The notes beneath the pieces are model-generated. The model did not search any database. It was not told the DNA's origin and was given only the letters and a program-made list of their open reading frames with translations. DNA of 64,000 bases, from contig NZ_JACJQU010000003.1 in NCBI RefSeq assembly GCF_014696825.1, forward strand, positions 1-64,000, read 5' to 3'. The DNA is from Anabaena sphaerica FACHB-251 (GTDB lineage Bacteria > Cyanobacteriota > Cyanobacteriia > Cyanobacteriales > Nostocaceae). Every line of letters begins with the position of its first letter. The stretch's first letter is position 1. Shown here piece after piece: positions 36,041 through 45,863 of the stretch. Position numbers and translations under genes: made by a program.

Positions 36041-36141
36041 TTATACATTCAAAACTTTTAAAACATCCTCTAAGACAGGGAATTTATTCCCTGACTTCCT
36101 TTGAATTACTTTGAATTACTGATTTTTTTATCAAATTCTCT

Positions 36142-37161
36142 ATGTCCCAGATATCACTCCCCCAATCGCTTCAGCCAGACCTACCCTTCACTGCTCTTGC
36201 GCCCATGCAGGATGTAACAAACCTCTGGTTTATGAAGGTCATCGCTCACTACGGCAGTCCTGACTATTTTTTTACCGAGTATTTCCGCGTCAATGATACC
36301 TCACGTCTCAATCGTAACATTCTGTCAGCAATCACCGAAAACGATACCGGTCGCCCCGTTTTTGCTCAAATGATTGGTGAAAGCATTCCCGACTTAGTAA
36401 GAACAGCCAAGGAACTCTGCAAATATAATATCGCGGGAGTAGATTTAAACATGGGCTGTCCAGCACCTCGAATCTATCGCAAAAATGTTGGCGGTGGATT
36501 GCTGCGAGAACCGGAAAAAGTAGAGCAGATTTTGGGAGAATTGCGTGCTGCTGTGAATGATAAACCTTTGACTGTGAAGATGCGCGTAGGCTTTGAAAAT
36601 ACAGATAACTTTTACGAAATTCTCGATATAATCAATCGCCACAACATTGATTTGCTGAGTTTGCACGGTCGCACGGTGAAAGATATGTACCACGGGGAAG
36701 TTAAATATGATTTGATTGCGGAAGCGGTAAGACGGGTTGATTGTCCAGTGTTGGCTAATGGCAATATCAACTCGGCGAAAACTGCCCTGGAAGTGCTTTC
36801 TCAAACGGGCGCGGCGGGTGTGATGGTGGGACGCTGGGCGATTGGGAATCCGTGGCTGTTTAATCAAATTCGGCAAGCTTTACGAGGAGAGGAGATCACA
36901 CTGGTTCCTTTAGTAGAGGTACGCAACTATATTGACCGTTTATGGCAAACTCCCACAGCGTCAACTATACCAGAAAGGGCGCGGGTAGCCTACCTGAAAA
37001 TGTTCCTTAACTACATTGCTTTGAGTGTTGACACTGAAGGTCATTTTCTGCGGCTGATGCGACGGGCGCAGACTGAGGTAGAAATGTTTAATTTGTGCGA
37101 TCGCTTTCTCCTTACTGATCTGACAAAAACTTTAGCCCTAGCACCATCTTTGAGCGTGTAA
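36142..37161 (+). CDS. dus: tRNA-dihydrouridine synthase family protein
   Basis: This 339-residue flavoprotein of the Dus family reduces specific uridines in the tRNA D-loop with NADPH and FMN. The TIM-barrel motifs are clear: APMQDVTNLWF near the N-terminus, and VDLNMGCPAPRIYRKNVGGG with Cys106 in the GCP motif. KMRVGFE, LLSLHGRTVKDMY, VLANGNI and GVMVGRWAIGNPWLF (FMN phosphate binding) follow. Length is typical. It is a cytoplasmic housekeeping enzyme. The sub-class cannot be fixed by eye, and a second Dus is usual in cyanobacteria. Confidence 0.9.
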   Translation: MSQISLPQSLQPDLPFTALAPMQDVTNLWFMKVIAHYGSPDYFFTEYFRVNDTSRLNRNILSAITENDTGRPVFAQMIGESIPDLVRTAKELCKYNIAGVDLNMGCPAPRIYRKNVGGGLLREPEKVEQILGELRAAVNDKPLTVKMRVGFENTDNFYEILDIINRHNIDLLSLHGRTVKDMYHGEVKYDLIAEAVRRVDCPVLANGNINSAKTALEVLSQTGAAGVMVGRWAIGNPWLFNQIRQALRGEEITLVPLVEVRNYIDRLWQTPTASTIPERARVAYLKMFLNYIALSVDTEGHFLRLMRRAQTEVEMFNLCDRFLLTDLTKTLALAPSLSV

Positions 37162-37774
37162 TTATGGCAATTATTTAGTGTTGAAGTAAAATTAAATATA
37201 AACCTAATCTAAAATTAGAATGAGGAAACAAAGGTAAAACAGTTAAATTCATTCTGTTGATGTCATCATTCTGTGCAGCCTCACATAAAATTGGTGTAAC
37301 TTCTCCGTCTCTACAAGGGTTCTGGATGACGCATATTTAATTTCCACTCCTATGTCTACTGTTTAGAGAAGTAGGGGATATTTTTGTTGATCATATCAAA
37401 ATTATGCAATTACTAATTCCTTAACCTTTTATTATTTTTTTCTTAAAGTAACTGCTATAAGTTTTTATTTGTAGTCTGGGTTTTAACCCTGATTTTTTTA
37501 TTTCAATAGGACTAACTTCCTGATTACAAACTAATTCAAGAGGCAGGAGGCAGGAGGAACCCACGTTTTCTGTCCGTGGGATTGAAGCAAGGACGATTTG
37601 TATCGCACTTCGTGCCGCTTCGCTAACGCGCTATGCGTCTCGATACAATTCCTCTTTTAAACTGGGCTTGAGACCCAGAACTAAAGTTTTAATTCATGCT
37701 TCTTCCCTCCTGCAAGACAGCCCCCTGCCTCCTGGCTTCTTTGTAACTATCAAACTCTAATTACAAATATAAAA
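37162..37774. other. 613-bp intergenic region with several repeat remnants
   Basis: It contains a degenerate copy (37300-37357) of the MITE at 49131-49219, a Pho-box-like array (37420-37449) and AGGAGGC heptamers (37540-37557). A palindrome TTGTATCG/CGATACAA is split by a 35-bp GC-rich insert (37606-37640). It ends in a purine/pyrimidine-rich stretch before the phytase gene. No ORF is seen. Confidence 0.75.
37420..37449 (+). promoter_or_regulatory. Candidate Pho box upstream of the phytase multidomain gene
   Basis: CTTAACCT (37420-37427, exact) is followed at 11-bp steps by ATTATTTT and CTTAAAGT (37442-37449, 6 of 8). A strong first and third unit with a weak middle one is compatible with PhoB-type direct repeats. 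The site is ~330 bp from the start codon, so a long leader would be needed. Confidence 0.38.
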
Positions 37775-40700
37775 ATGACAAATTCAATTCAAGTTAACCA
37801 TCTTGGTAATGTCAGTTTAAACGGTGCAGAGATTTCTGATTTTGACCCCAAATCTCAACGTCTGTTTGTAACTGGAGAATCTGAAGGTAAACCTGTTCTG
37901 CAAGTTGTTGATGCTTCTGATCCAAGCAATCCCACTCTGATTACTAACATTGATCTTTCTAGCTTAGGTGCAGGAACTCAAAGTGTAGCAGTTAGAAAAG
38001 GAACAGGAACTGAAAATAGCATTGTTGCTGTTGCTATTTCTGCAAATAATCTTACCGATGCTGGTAAAGTTGTTTTTTACGATGCGGTTACTCTCGCTAA
38101 AATTTCTGAAGTGACAGTCGGTGCTTTACCTGATATGATCACTTTCACACCCGATGGCAACAAATTACTAGTTGCTAACGAAGGAGAACCTAGCGAAGAT
38201 TATACTATTGATCCAGAAGGTTCAATTAGTATTATTGATGTTGATGGTGCAATTAATGTCATTGATGTCAACAACGACCAAACCAATTTTGCTACTTTCA
38301 CCGGCACATCCTTTACAGTCAAATTAATTGCCGAACAAAATCCTGGACTAGATAGTCCACAAGATGTTTTAGATTTGTTTGGTAATGTGCGAGATACCAA
38401 TCAGTTCATTCTTCAGGATGCTGCTGATCCTACCAAAACAGTTACAATTTTTGAAGGTCTTGATGGATCTGGTAAAACAGTTAACATTACTATTGATGAA
38501 CTAGGTAATGTAGCTATTGATGGCTTACAAGTTGCTACAGGTTTTAGTCAGCAGTTCCATTTTGGACTAATAAATAATCTCCCTAACGGTGATCCAACTG
38601 GTAATGGTGCTGAAAAATATACTTTTTCTACTAATAACTTACTAAATCCTGATAGTGGTTCACAGTTTGTAACTTATTATAAGGATGGAGATGTATTAGT
38701 TCTTGGTGCAGAAGAGTTGCCATTTGCAGACTCTAATCAAGATTTCGATGACATGATCGTTGAAATTTCTGGCATCCAACCTTTATCTAATACTCAGCAG
38801 TCAACGGTCTCTTTTGACAGTGGGAAGCTACAAAAAGTATTCAATGATCAGAATGTTACCACCGCTGACTTCACTGCATTTAATAGTCAAGAAGCAACAT
38901 TAAAAGCAGCAGGAGTGAGAATTTTTGGACAAAATGCTTCAGTAGCTCAAGATTTAGAACCAGAATATATTGCAGTTTCTCCTGATAATCAAATTGCTTT
39001 TATAACTTTACAAGATAATAATGCTATTGCCGTTCTTGGTATTAACAATGGTACTATTACCGATGTTTTACCTTTAGGTTTCAAAGACCATAGTTTACTT
39101 GGAAATGGTCTAGATGCTAGTGATAGAGACGGTGGGATTAATATCCAAAACTGGCCTGTTTTGGGGATGTACCAACCCGATGCTATTAGCTCTTTTCAAG
39201 TTGGTGGTGCAACCTATTATATCACCGCTAATGAAGGAGATGCTCGCATCCGTCCTACCGATGATGATATTTTACCTGTTCCTAATGATGGAGAAGGTGA
39301 TATTTTCAATGAAGAAAAAAGGGTTAAGGATATCGTACTAGATCCTACAGCTTTTCCTAATGCTGCTGAATTACAAGCTGATGAAAATCTGGGTCGTCTC
39401 ATAATTACCAAGACTCTGGGAGATACCGACGGAGATGGAGATTTTGATAAACTTTATGCTTACGGTGGTCGTTCTTTCACGATTTGGGATGCTCAAGGTA
39501 ATTTAGTATTTGATAGTGGCGATCAACTTGAACGAATTACAGCCCAACAAACTCCCGCACTTTTCAATGCTAATAATGGTTCTCCTGACGATGTTGATAC
39601 TCGTTCTGATAATAAAGGACCTGAACCAGAAAGTGTAGTTGTTGGTGTTATTGATGGTATACCCTATGGTTTTATTGGTTTAGAACGTGCTGGTGGTGGG
39701 GTGATGGTTTATAACCTCAGTGACCCGACTGCACCGGAGTTTGTTCAGTACATTACAACTGAAAGTGATGTTAGTCCTGAAGGTTTAAAATTCATTGCTG
39801 GTGAAGATAGTTCTAATGGTAAACCCATGCTGGCAGTTGCTAATGAAGTTAGTAATACTGTTAGCTTTTATGAAATACTTCCCAGTGCTGCACCCACAGT
39901 TGAAACCCGTCCCGATCTATTTGATGATGAAGATCCAGGACAAGCTATAGTAGATCAAAATGCCGATGCGGATGACCCAGCAATTTATGTAAATGCTACC
40001 AATTCCGCGAATAGTTTAGTATTAACTTCGGTAAAAAATGCTGGTTTGCGGGTTTATGACTTGTCTGGGGAATTATTGCAAACAGTGAATCCTGGCGATA
40101 TCCGTTACAATAACATTGACTTGCAATATGGATTTCAATTAGGTGATGAAAAAATTGATATTGCCGTAGCCAGCGATCGCAATAATGATAAACTAGTAAT
40201 CTTCAAAATCAACCCCAATGCTACCAACGGCAACTATTTAGAAAATATCACCGACAGCAATATCGGCACAATTTTCCAAGCTGCACCCTTTGAACCTCCA
40301 TACGAACCATCTTCCCGCAGTTCCTATGGAATAGCAATGTATCGCAGTCCTTTCACCAATGATTACTATGTCTTCACAGGACGCAGAGAAACAGGAGATA
40401 TTGCCCAGCTTAAATTAATCGACTTGGGCAATGGTAAAATCGGTGCAGAAAGAGTACGGAATTTTACAGTTACTCCTCCTACTAATTTTGGTAATGTTGA
40501 CCCCCAAACCGAGGGAATGGTTGCAGACCAAGAAACCGGTTTCCTCTACATCGGTCAAGAAAATGTCGGTATTTGGAAATTTGAAGCAGAACCAAATGGC
40601 AGCAACACAGGTAAACTAATTGATGTAGTCAAAGATTTTGGTGGAAGTAATTTAGTAGCTGACGTAGAAGGTTTAACCATTTACTACGATGCAAACGGTA

Positions 40701-42889
40701 CAGGTTATTTACTTGCATCTAGTCAAGGAGACAATACATTTGCAGCATACACCCGTGAAGGCAATAACGCATTTTTAGGACGGTTTGCTGTTGGTAATAA
40801 CGGTGCAATTGATAGCGTCCAAGAATCAGATGGTGCAGATGTAATTAACGTTCCTCTTGGTGCAAACTTCCCCTATGGTTTATTTGTCACCCAAGATGGT
40901 AACAACGACCCAGCCAAACTAGTTGAAGATGACGGAGAACTAGAAAACGTCAATAGCAACTTTAAATTTGTACCTTGGGAAAATATTGCTAATACCCTTC
41001 CCGATATCTTCAAAATTGACACCACCAGTTACGACCCCCGCAACCCCGTACTTCAACCGAGATTAACTAACTACGAATTTACCAACTTACCCAAATTAGG
41101 GACAACTTCCGCAGGTCAAGATATCTTCTTAGGTGGTTTTTCTGGATTATATTTTCAAGGGATTGCAAATAACGGCAACCTCAAATTTGTCACCCACACA
41201 GACAGAGGACCAAATGGAGAACCCACAGGTCAAAATAGACCGTTTTTATTACCTGACTTCCAACCAGAAATAATCAGTTTTGAACTCAACCAAACTACTA
41301 ATGAAATTACCATCACGAAGAGAACGGGGTTATTTCGTGAAGATGGTACAACCCCATTAACAGGACTTCCTAACTTGCAAGCTGGGACAGGTGGAACAGC
41401 TTACACTGATGAAATAGGTGTTGATATTAATGGTCAAGTTTTACCTAATGATACCTTGGGGGCTGATTTAGAAGGTATCGTTATTGCACCAAATGGCGAC
41501 TATTGGCTGGTGGATGAATACCGTCCGGCGATTTATCATTTTGATGTCAATGGGAAGTTACTTGACCGTTTTATTCCCCAAGGAACAGCAACTGCAACAG
41601 ACCCAGATCAAACCGCAGGAACTTTTGGAACTGAAGTTTTACCAGCAGTTTACTCCCAAAGACGCGCTAACAGAGGATTTGAAGCTGTGGCTTTGGAAGG
41701 TAATAAGCTTTATGCTTTTATTCAAAGTGCAATTGATAATCCTGATAATTCTGGAGATACAACTTCTAGAAATTCTCGTAATTTGCGAATTCTGGAATTT
41801 GACATAGTTTCTAAAACTGTAACTGGTCAATATCTCTATCTTCTTGATGATATTACAGGCAGTGGTAATGCTAAAACCGATAAAATCGGTGATGCTGTTT
41901 CTTTAGGTAATGGTAAATTTGCAGTTGTAGAACGAGATGATAGAAGTGATGAAACTTCCAACAAACTTATCTATCAAATTGATTTAGCAACAGCAACTAA
42001 TATCCATAATCCTGCAAACTTTACCTTACCTGCGGGTAAGACAATTGAACAATTAACACCATCAGAATTAACTACTGCTAAGATTACTCCCGTTAGTAAG
42101 AGTTTGATTGCTAATGCAGCACAATTGGGTTATACCGGAGTTGAAAAATTAGAGGGTTTGGCGTTAGTTGCACCCAACACCTTAGCGTTAATTAATGATG
42201 ACGACTTCAACGTTAACGGAACTAAAACTCCTGAAAAATTGGGTATTTTAGAATTACCCTATAACCTTGTAGAAGTTCCTGAACTAGTTTTTGGTAGTCC
42301 AAATTCAGATACTTTAATTGCAGGTGTTACAGCCAATTTTGACGGTATTAAAGACATCCTATTTACTGGTGCTGGAGATGATGAGGTAGATGTTCCCTTT
42401 GGTGGTAGCCAAGCTGGTAACAATCGCATCTTTACTGGTAGCGGTGCTGATATTATTGATGTGGGAGATGGCGATCGCTCTTTTGGTGGTAGCGGAGATG
42501 ATGAAATAGATGCTACCGATGCTACTGCTTATCGTCTCTCCAGTGGTGCTGGTAATGATATCTTCTACCTGGGTGCGGATGGTCGCGCTTTAGGTGGTGA
42601 AGGTGATGATCAATTCTATGTCCAAGAAGGTGGTGGTAATATCATTGCCGGTGGTGAAGGTGCTGACCAGTTCTGGATACTAACGGGCGATCTACCTGGT
42701 GCTGCTAATACCATCCTTGACTTTGCAATGGGTACTGATGTGTTAGGTATTGCTGGTCAAGGTGCTGGTTTTGACTTCACTGCTTTAACTCTCAGTGGTA
42801 ATAGCATTATGATCGGTGCAACAACTATTGCTACCTTAAATGGTGTGGATACTACCAGTTTGACTGCTGCTAATTTCGCTTTCATGTAA
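37775..42889 (+). CDS. Giant secreted phytase multidomain protein
   Basis: This 1704-residue protein starts with a choice-of-anchor-I propeller (residues ~1-705), into which a DUF4114-like beta domain (about 161-333, with GAEELPFADSNQDFDDMIVE) is inserted. Residues ~711-1075 resemble a 3-phytase propeller (DADDPAIYVNATNSANSLVL, YDLSGELLQTVNPGDIRYNN, VASDRNNDKLVIF, DPQTEGMVADQETGFLYIGQ). Residues ~1095-1490 resemble the esterase-like-activity-of-phytase family (DRGPNGEPTGQNRPFLLPDF, LGADLEGIVIAPNGDYWLVD). The last ~200 residues are the shared Asp/Gly-rich module. Predicted role: extracellular release of phosphate from phytate or similar esters, with calcium. No signal peptide, so type I secretion is inferred. 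Confidence 0.87.
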   Translation: MTNSIQVNHLGNVSLNGAEISDFDPKSQRLFVTGESEGKPVLQVVDASDPSNPTLITNIDLSSLGAGTQSVAVRKGTGTENSIVAVAISANNLTDAGKVVFYDAVTLAKISEVTVGALPDMITFTPDGNKLLVANEGEPSEDYTIDPEGSISIIDVDGAINVIDVNNDQTNFATFTGTSFTVKLIAEQNPGLDSPQDVLDLFGNVRDTNQFILQDAADPTKTVTIFEGLDGSGKTVNITIDELGNVAIDGLQVATGFSQQFHFGLINNLPNGDPTGNGAEKYTFSTNNLLNPDSGSQFVTYYKDGDVLVLGAEELPFADSNQDFDDMIVEISGIQPLSNTQQSTVSFDSGKLQKVFNDQNVTTADFTAFNSQEATLKAAGVRIFGQNASVAQDLEPEYIAVSPDNQIAFITLQDNNAIAVLGINNGTITDVLPLGFKDHSLLGNGLDASDRDGGINIQNWPVLGMYQPDAISSFQVGGATYYITANEGDARIRPTDDDILPVPNDGEGDIFNEEKRVKDIVLDPTAFPNAAELQADENLGRLIITKTLGDTDGDGDFDKLYAYGGRSFTIWDAQGNLVFDSGDQLERITAQQTPALFNANNGSPDDVDTRSDNKGPEPESVVVGVIDGIPYGFIGLERAGGGVMVYNLSDPTAPEFVQYITTESDVSPEGLKFIAGEDSSNGKPMLAVANEVSNTVSFYEILPSAAPTVETRPDLFDDEDPGQAIVDQNADADDPAIYVNATNSANSLVLTSVKNAGLRVYDLSGELLQTVNPGDIRYNNIDLQYGFQLGDEKIDIAVASDRNNDKLVIFKINPNATNGNYLENITDSNIGTIFQAAPFEPPYEPSSRSSYGIAMYRSPFTNDYYVFTGRRETGDIAQLKLIDLGNGKIGAERVRNFTVTPPTNFGNVDPQTEGMVADQETGFLYIGQENVGIWKFEAEPNGSNTGKLIDVVKDFGGSNLVADVEGLTIYYDANGTGYLLASSQGDNTFAAYTREGNNAFLGRFAVGNNGAIDSVQESDGADVINVPLGANFPYGLFVTQDGNNDPAKLVEDDGELENVNSNFKFVPWENIANTLPDIFKIDTTSYDPRNPVLQPRLTNYEFTNLPKLGTTSAGQDIFLGGFSGLYFQGIANNGNLKFVTHTDRGPNGEPTGQNRPFLLPDFQPEIISFELNQTTNEITITKRTGLFREDGTTPLTGLPNLQAGTGGTAYTDEIGVDINGQVLPNDTLGADLEGIVIAPNGDYWLVDEYRPAIYHFDVNGKLLDRFIPQGTATATDPDQTAGTFGTEVLPAVYSQRRANRGFEAVALEGNKLYAFIQSAIDNPDNSGDTTSRNSRNLRILEFDIVSKTVTGQYLYLLDDITGSGNAKTDKIGDAVSLGNGKFAVVERDDRSDETSNKLIYQIDLATATNIHNPANFTLPAGKTIEQLTPSELTTAKITPVSKSLIANAAQLGYTGVEKLEGLALVAPNTLALINDDDFNVNGTKTPEKLGILELPYNLVEVPELVFGSPNSDTLIAGVTANFDGIKDILFTGAGDDEVDVPFGGSQAGNNRIFTGSGADIIDVGDGDRSFGGSGDDEIDATDATAYRLSSGAGNDIFYLGADGRALGGEGDDQFYVQEGGGNIIAGGEGADQFWILTGDLPGAANTILDFAMGTDVLGIAGQGAGFDFTALTLSGNSIMIGATTIATLNGVDTTSLTAANFAFM

Positions 42890-42949
42890 AAGCATTTGCA
42901 ACACTGGTTAGTTAACAACCAGGAATTAATGATTTTGAAACAGTATCAT

Positions 42950-42985
42950 ATCCTCGATCTATTTTTGCGATCGAGGATTTTATAT
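42950..42985 (+). terminator. Rho-independent terminator of the phytase gene
   Basis: Perfect 10-bp arms ATCCTCGATC and GATCGAGGAT enclose a 9-nt loop and are followed by TTTATAT. The site lies 61 bp after the stop codon. The rest of the 314-bp gap to the next start is AT-rich without a gene. Confidence 0.78.
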
Positions 42986-43203
42986 CGTTTTTATGTGCAT
43001 CTATCAATATCTTTGAGAAAAGTAAATATATCATTACAGACGCACAGATGCACCCTGATCTAATATCATATCATATTATATTTTTATTGATTGTATAATA
43101 TCAATTACATTTAATAATAGTTTAATCAAAATATATACCAGTGCTGTAACAAGTGATGTATACTCGGCTATGGATAATTTTTTACACAGTGGAGATATTC
43201 ACT

Positions 43204-44958
43204 ATGGCTTTTACTGTATTCGATTCATTAACTAACAGTACACTAGGTTTGGTGAATGCAATTGTAGATGATGATGCTAATCTTACAATTGATACAGAGA
43301 CCATTGTCCTGTTCGGAGACGATTCTCAAACCTCGTTTTATGATGGCAGTTTGACAGCCTTAGGAATAGGTGCAGGTATTTTACTTACATCTGGGGAAGG
43401 GAATCCACCTACTACAAATACAGAGTCTTCTTTTAGCCGTAGTCAACAAGGAAACACTGACAATGATTTACAAGCAGTAGCTAATAGTGCTTTTAGTGGT
43501 GCTGGTACTGTTGAAGATGCTAACACTTTAGAATTTTCTTTTACTATTGACGATACAACTGTAAAGTCTATCCAATTTGATCTAGTTTTTGGTTCTGACG
43601 AGTTTCCTGAATTTTCCAACTCTTCTTTTGTGGATGTAGCTGGAGTATTTATCAATGGGACAAACTTTGCCTTATTCAATAACGATGTAGTCCAGCCCTT
43701 AAGTATTATAGATACCAATTTATCTTTGGGTAATTTCAGGGATAACGTAAATGCAGAACTTCCTATTGAATACGATGGTATTAGTTCTCGTTTAACAATT
43801 GTCGCTCCTGTTAACCAAGGAACTAACACAATTAAGTTTGGAGTCGCAGATACAGGAGATCAAATTTACGATTCTGGTTTATTTATTGCTAACCTAACTA
43901 CCAGTAATATAGATACAGGTAATGGTAGTGGAGTTCTTCTCAACATAGAAGGAACATCAGGAAATGATACATTGAGTAGTTCTGATACTAGTGCAGATTT
44001 GGATGAGTTCTTTGATGCTGGGGATGGTGATGATGATATTGATGCTGGGGATGGTGATGATTTTATCAGTCCTGGACCTGGTAATGACACAGTAAATGCA
44101 GGTCCTGGTAATGACATTATTATAGGGGATGGTCAGTCAACAGATGATAATCAAATAGATGGTGGTTTAGGCTTCGATAAAGTTGTATTCAATGGCTCAT
44201 TTAATACTTTTAATGTGACTGTCATTGATATTGAGAATCTGATTATTCAGGTAGGCACTAATAGTGACATCCTCACAAATGTAGAAGAACTACAATTTGA
44301 TGACCAAACTATTGCCGTAGAGTCCCTGGTGGAGACACCTGTAGATAATCCTGGAGAACTCATCACAGGAACTCCAGGTGCAGATGTATTGACAGGTGGC
44401 GTTGACTTTAATGCTATCAATGATACAGTGTTCACTGGTGCTGGAGATGATGAGGTAGATGTTCCCTTTGGTGGTAGCCAAGCTGGTAACAATCGCATCT
44501 TTACTGGTAGCGGTGCTGATATTATTGATGTGGGAGATGGCGATCGCTCTTTTGGTGGTAGTGGAGATGATGAAATAGATGCTACAGATGCCACAGGCTA
44601 CCGCCTTTCCGGTGGTGCAGGTAATGATATTTTCTACCTGGGTGCGGATGGTCGTGCTTTAGGTGGTGAAGGTGATGATCAATTCTATGTCCAAGAAGGT
44701 GGTGGTAATATCATTGCCGGTGGTGAAGGTGCTGACCAGTTCTGGATACTAACGGGCGATCTACCTGGTGCTGCTAATACCATCCTTGACTTTGCAATGG
44801 GTACTGATGTGTTAGGTATTGCTGGTCAAGGTGCTGGTTTTGACTTCACTGCTTTAACTCTCAGTGGTAATAGCATTATGATCGGTGCAACAACTATTGC
44901 TACCTTAAATGGTGTGGATACTACCAGTTTAACTGCTGCTAATTTCGCTTTCATGTAA
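43204..44958 (+). CDS. Choice-of-anchor-L protein with RTX-like C-terminus
   Basis: This 584-residue protein has an N-terminal choice-of-anchor-L domain (residues ~1-235; SGILLTSGEG-like GAGILLTSGEGNPP, FVFGSDEFPEF-like FDLVFGSDEFPEFSN, DVAGVFINGTN). Asp/Gly-rich nonapeptide repeats follow at ~255-330 (GDGDDDIDAGDGDDFISPGP). The last ~190 residues are the shared module, almost identical in DNA to the end of the phytase gene. The ATG at 43204 (MAFTVFDSL) follows GGAGATATTC; the earlier in-frame ATG at 43153 lacks such a site. A structural or adhesive extracellular role is likely. No enzymatic domain is seen. Confidence 0.83.
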   Translation: MAFTVFDSLTNSTLGLVNAIVDDDANLTIDTETIVLFGDDSQTSFYDGSLTALGIGAGILLTSGEGNPPTTNTESSFSRSQQGNTDNDLQAVANSAFSGAGTVEDANTLEFSFTIDDTTVKSIQFDLVFGSDEFPEFSNSSFVDVAGVFINGTNFALFNNDVVQPLSIIDTNLSLGNFRDNVNAELPIEYDGISSRLTIVAPVNQGTNTIKFGVADTGDQIYDSGLFIANLTTSNIDTGNGSGVLLNIEGTSGNDTLSSSDTSADLDEFFDAGDGDDDIDAGDGDDFISPGPGNDTVNAGPGNDIIIGDGQSTDDNQIDGGLGFDKVVFNGSFNTFNVTVIDIENLIIQVGTNSDILTNVEELQFDDQTIAVESLVETPVDNPGELITGTPGADVLTGGVDFNAINDTVFTGAGDDEVDVPFGGSQAGNNRIFTGSGADIIDVGDGDRSFGGSGDDEIDATDATGYRLSGGAGNDIFYLGADGRALGGEGDDQFYVQEGGGNIIAGGEGADQFWILTGDLPGAANTILDFAMGTDVLGIAGQGAGFDFTALTLSGNSIMIGATTIATLNGVDTTSLTAANFAFM

Positions 44959-45863
44959 ATAGCTTGATCTAATAGGGAAAGGATACAGGTAAAACTCCTC
45001 TGTTTTCCTTTTCCCTTTTATGTTTTCCCATCCCATAAAAAATTAAATTGACACAAAAAAATATCTAAAAATGCTAGTTTTGGGATCAAATTAATCTTTT
45101 TAACCCACATTCTGCAGAAGCGTAGGGTAAAAAATAATTAACTCCAAAAGCTATGAATAGTAAGGTTTTTGATGATTTTAGTTCAAATGAACTATAAAGC
45201 ATCTATTAGGAATTTATCCCCTTTACTGCGAACATTTTTGGAGAAAAGTTTGTACAATCCTGAATTCTTCGTGATAATTATTCGGAATTGGATTTAATCT
45301 GTGGAATGTGGTTTTTAAACAACAGCACACGGATTGAATTGTCAAGAGAGTAAATCAATTCTTAATTTTTTAATCACCTTTCAATAACAATCAATTAATT
45401 AATGAGATCAATATCATCAAAATTCAGGATAAAATTATGTAATATTAACTCGATGAAAATTTAGAAATCAATAGGTTTAGACTATTTTTACCTGGCTATA
45501 TCCTACTCCCACAAGGTAATACAGCAGATTTACAGCAGTTTTAATGTATTTGTACCACACTCTTGTTTTTATCTTCCTTTCTTCCTTTACGCCTAAGGAG
45601 ATTGTGTGAGATTTAAAAATGTGATTCATTTACCTGAAAATAGCTGTAAGTTAAATGAGGTAAAAAATTTAAGAAAACAGTCTTATGCTAACAGACTTTC
45701 AACCCTGCGCCCTATTCCCTGCTGTAAGATTTTGATTAGTATGTTAGCGAGCGACCACTGTTATCAAAAAAATCAAATCATAACCGAAAAATTAACTCTC
45801 ATTTGAAATATTTTTTCCATAATTCAAGTTATATTACTTAGCAGATAGCACGGAGATAAATAC
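44959..45863. other. 905-bp intergenic region
   Basis: A hairpin formed by GGGAAAGGATACAG and CTGTTTTCCTTTTCCC with following T-rich DNA (about 44978-45021) may end the preceding transcript. The rest is AT-rich. One 66-codon GTG-started frame (45606-45806) has a plausible AAGGAG but no protein-like features. I see no RNA gene or known repeat. Confidence 0.55.

Noticed and set aside
45606-45806. 66-codon GTG-started frame with an AAGGAG upstream
   Set aside because: The ribosome-binding site is plausible, but the sequence has no domain, signal or composition typical of a protein, and the surrounding 900 bp look non-coding.
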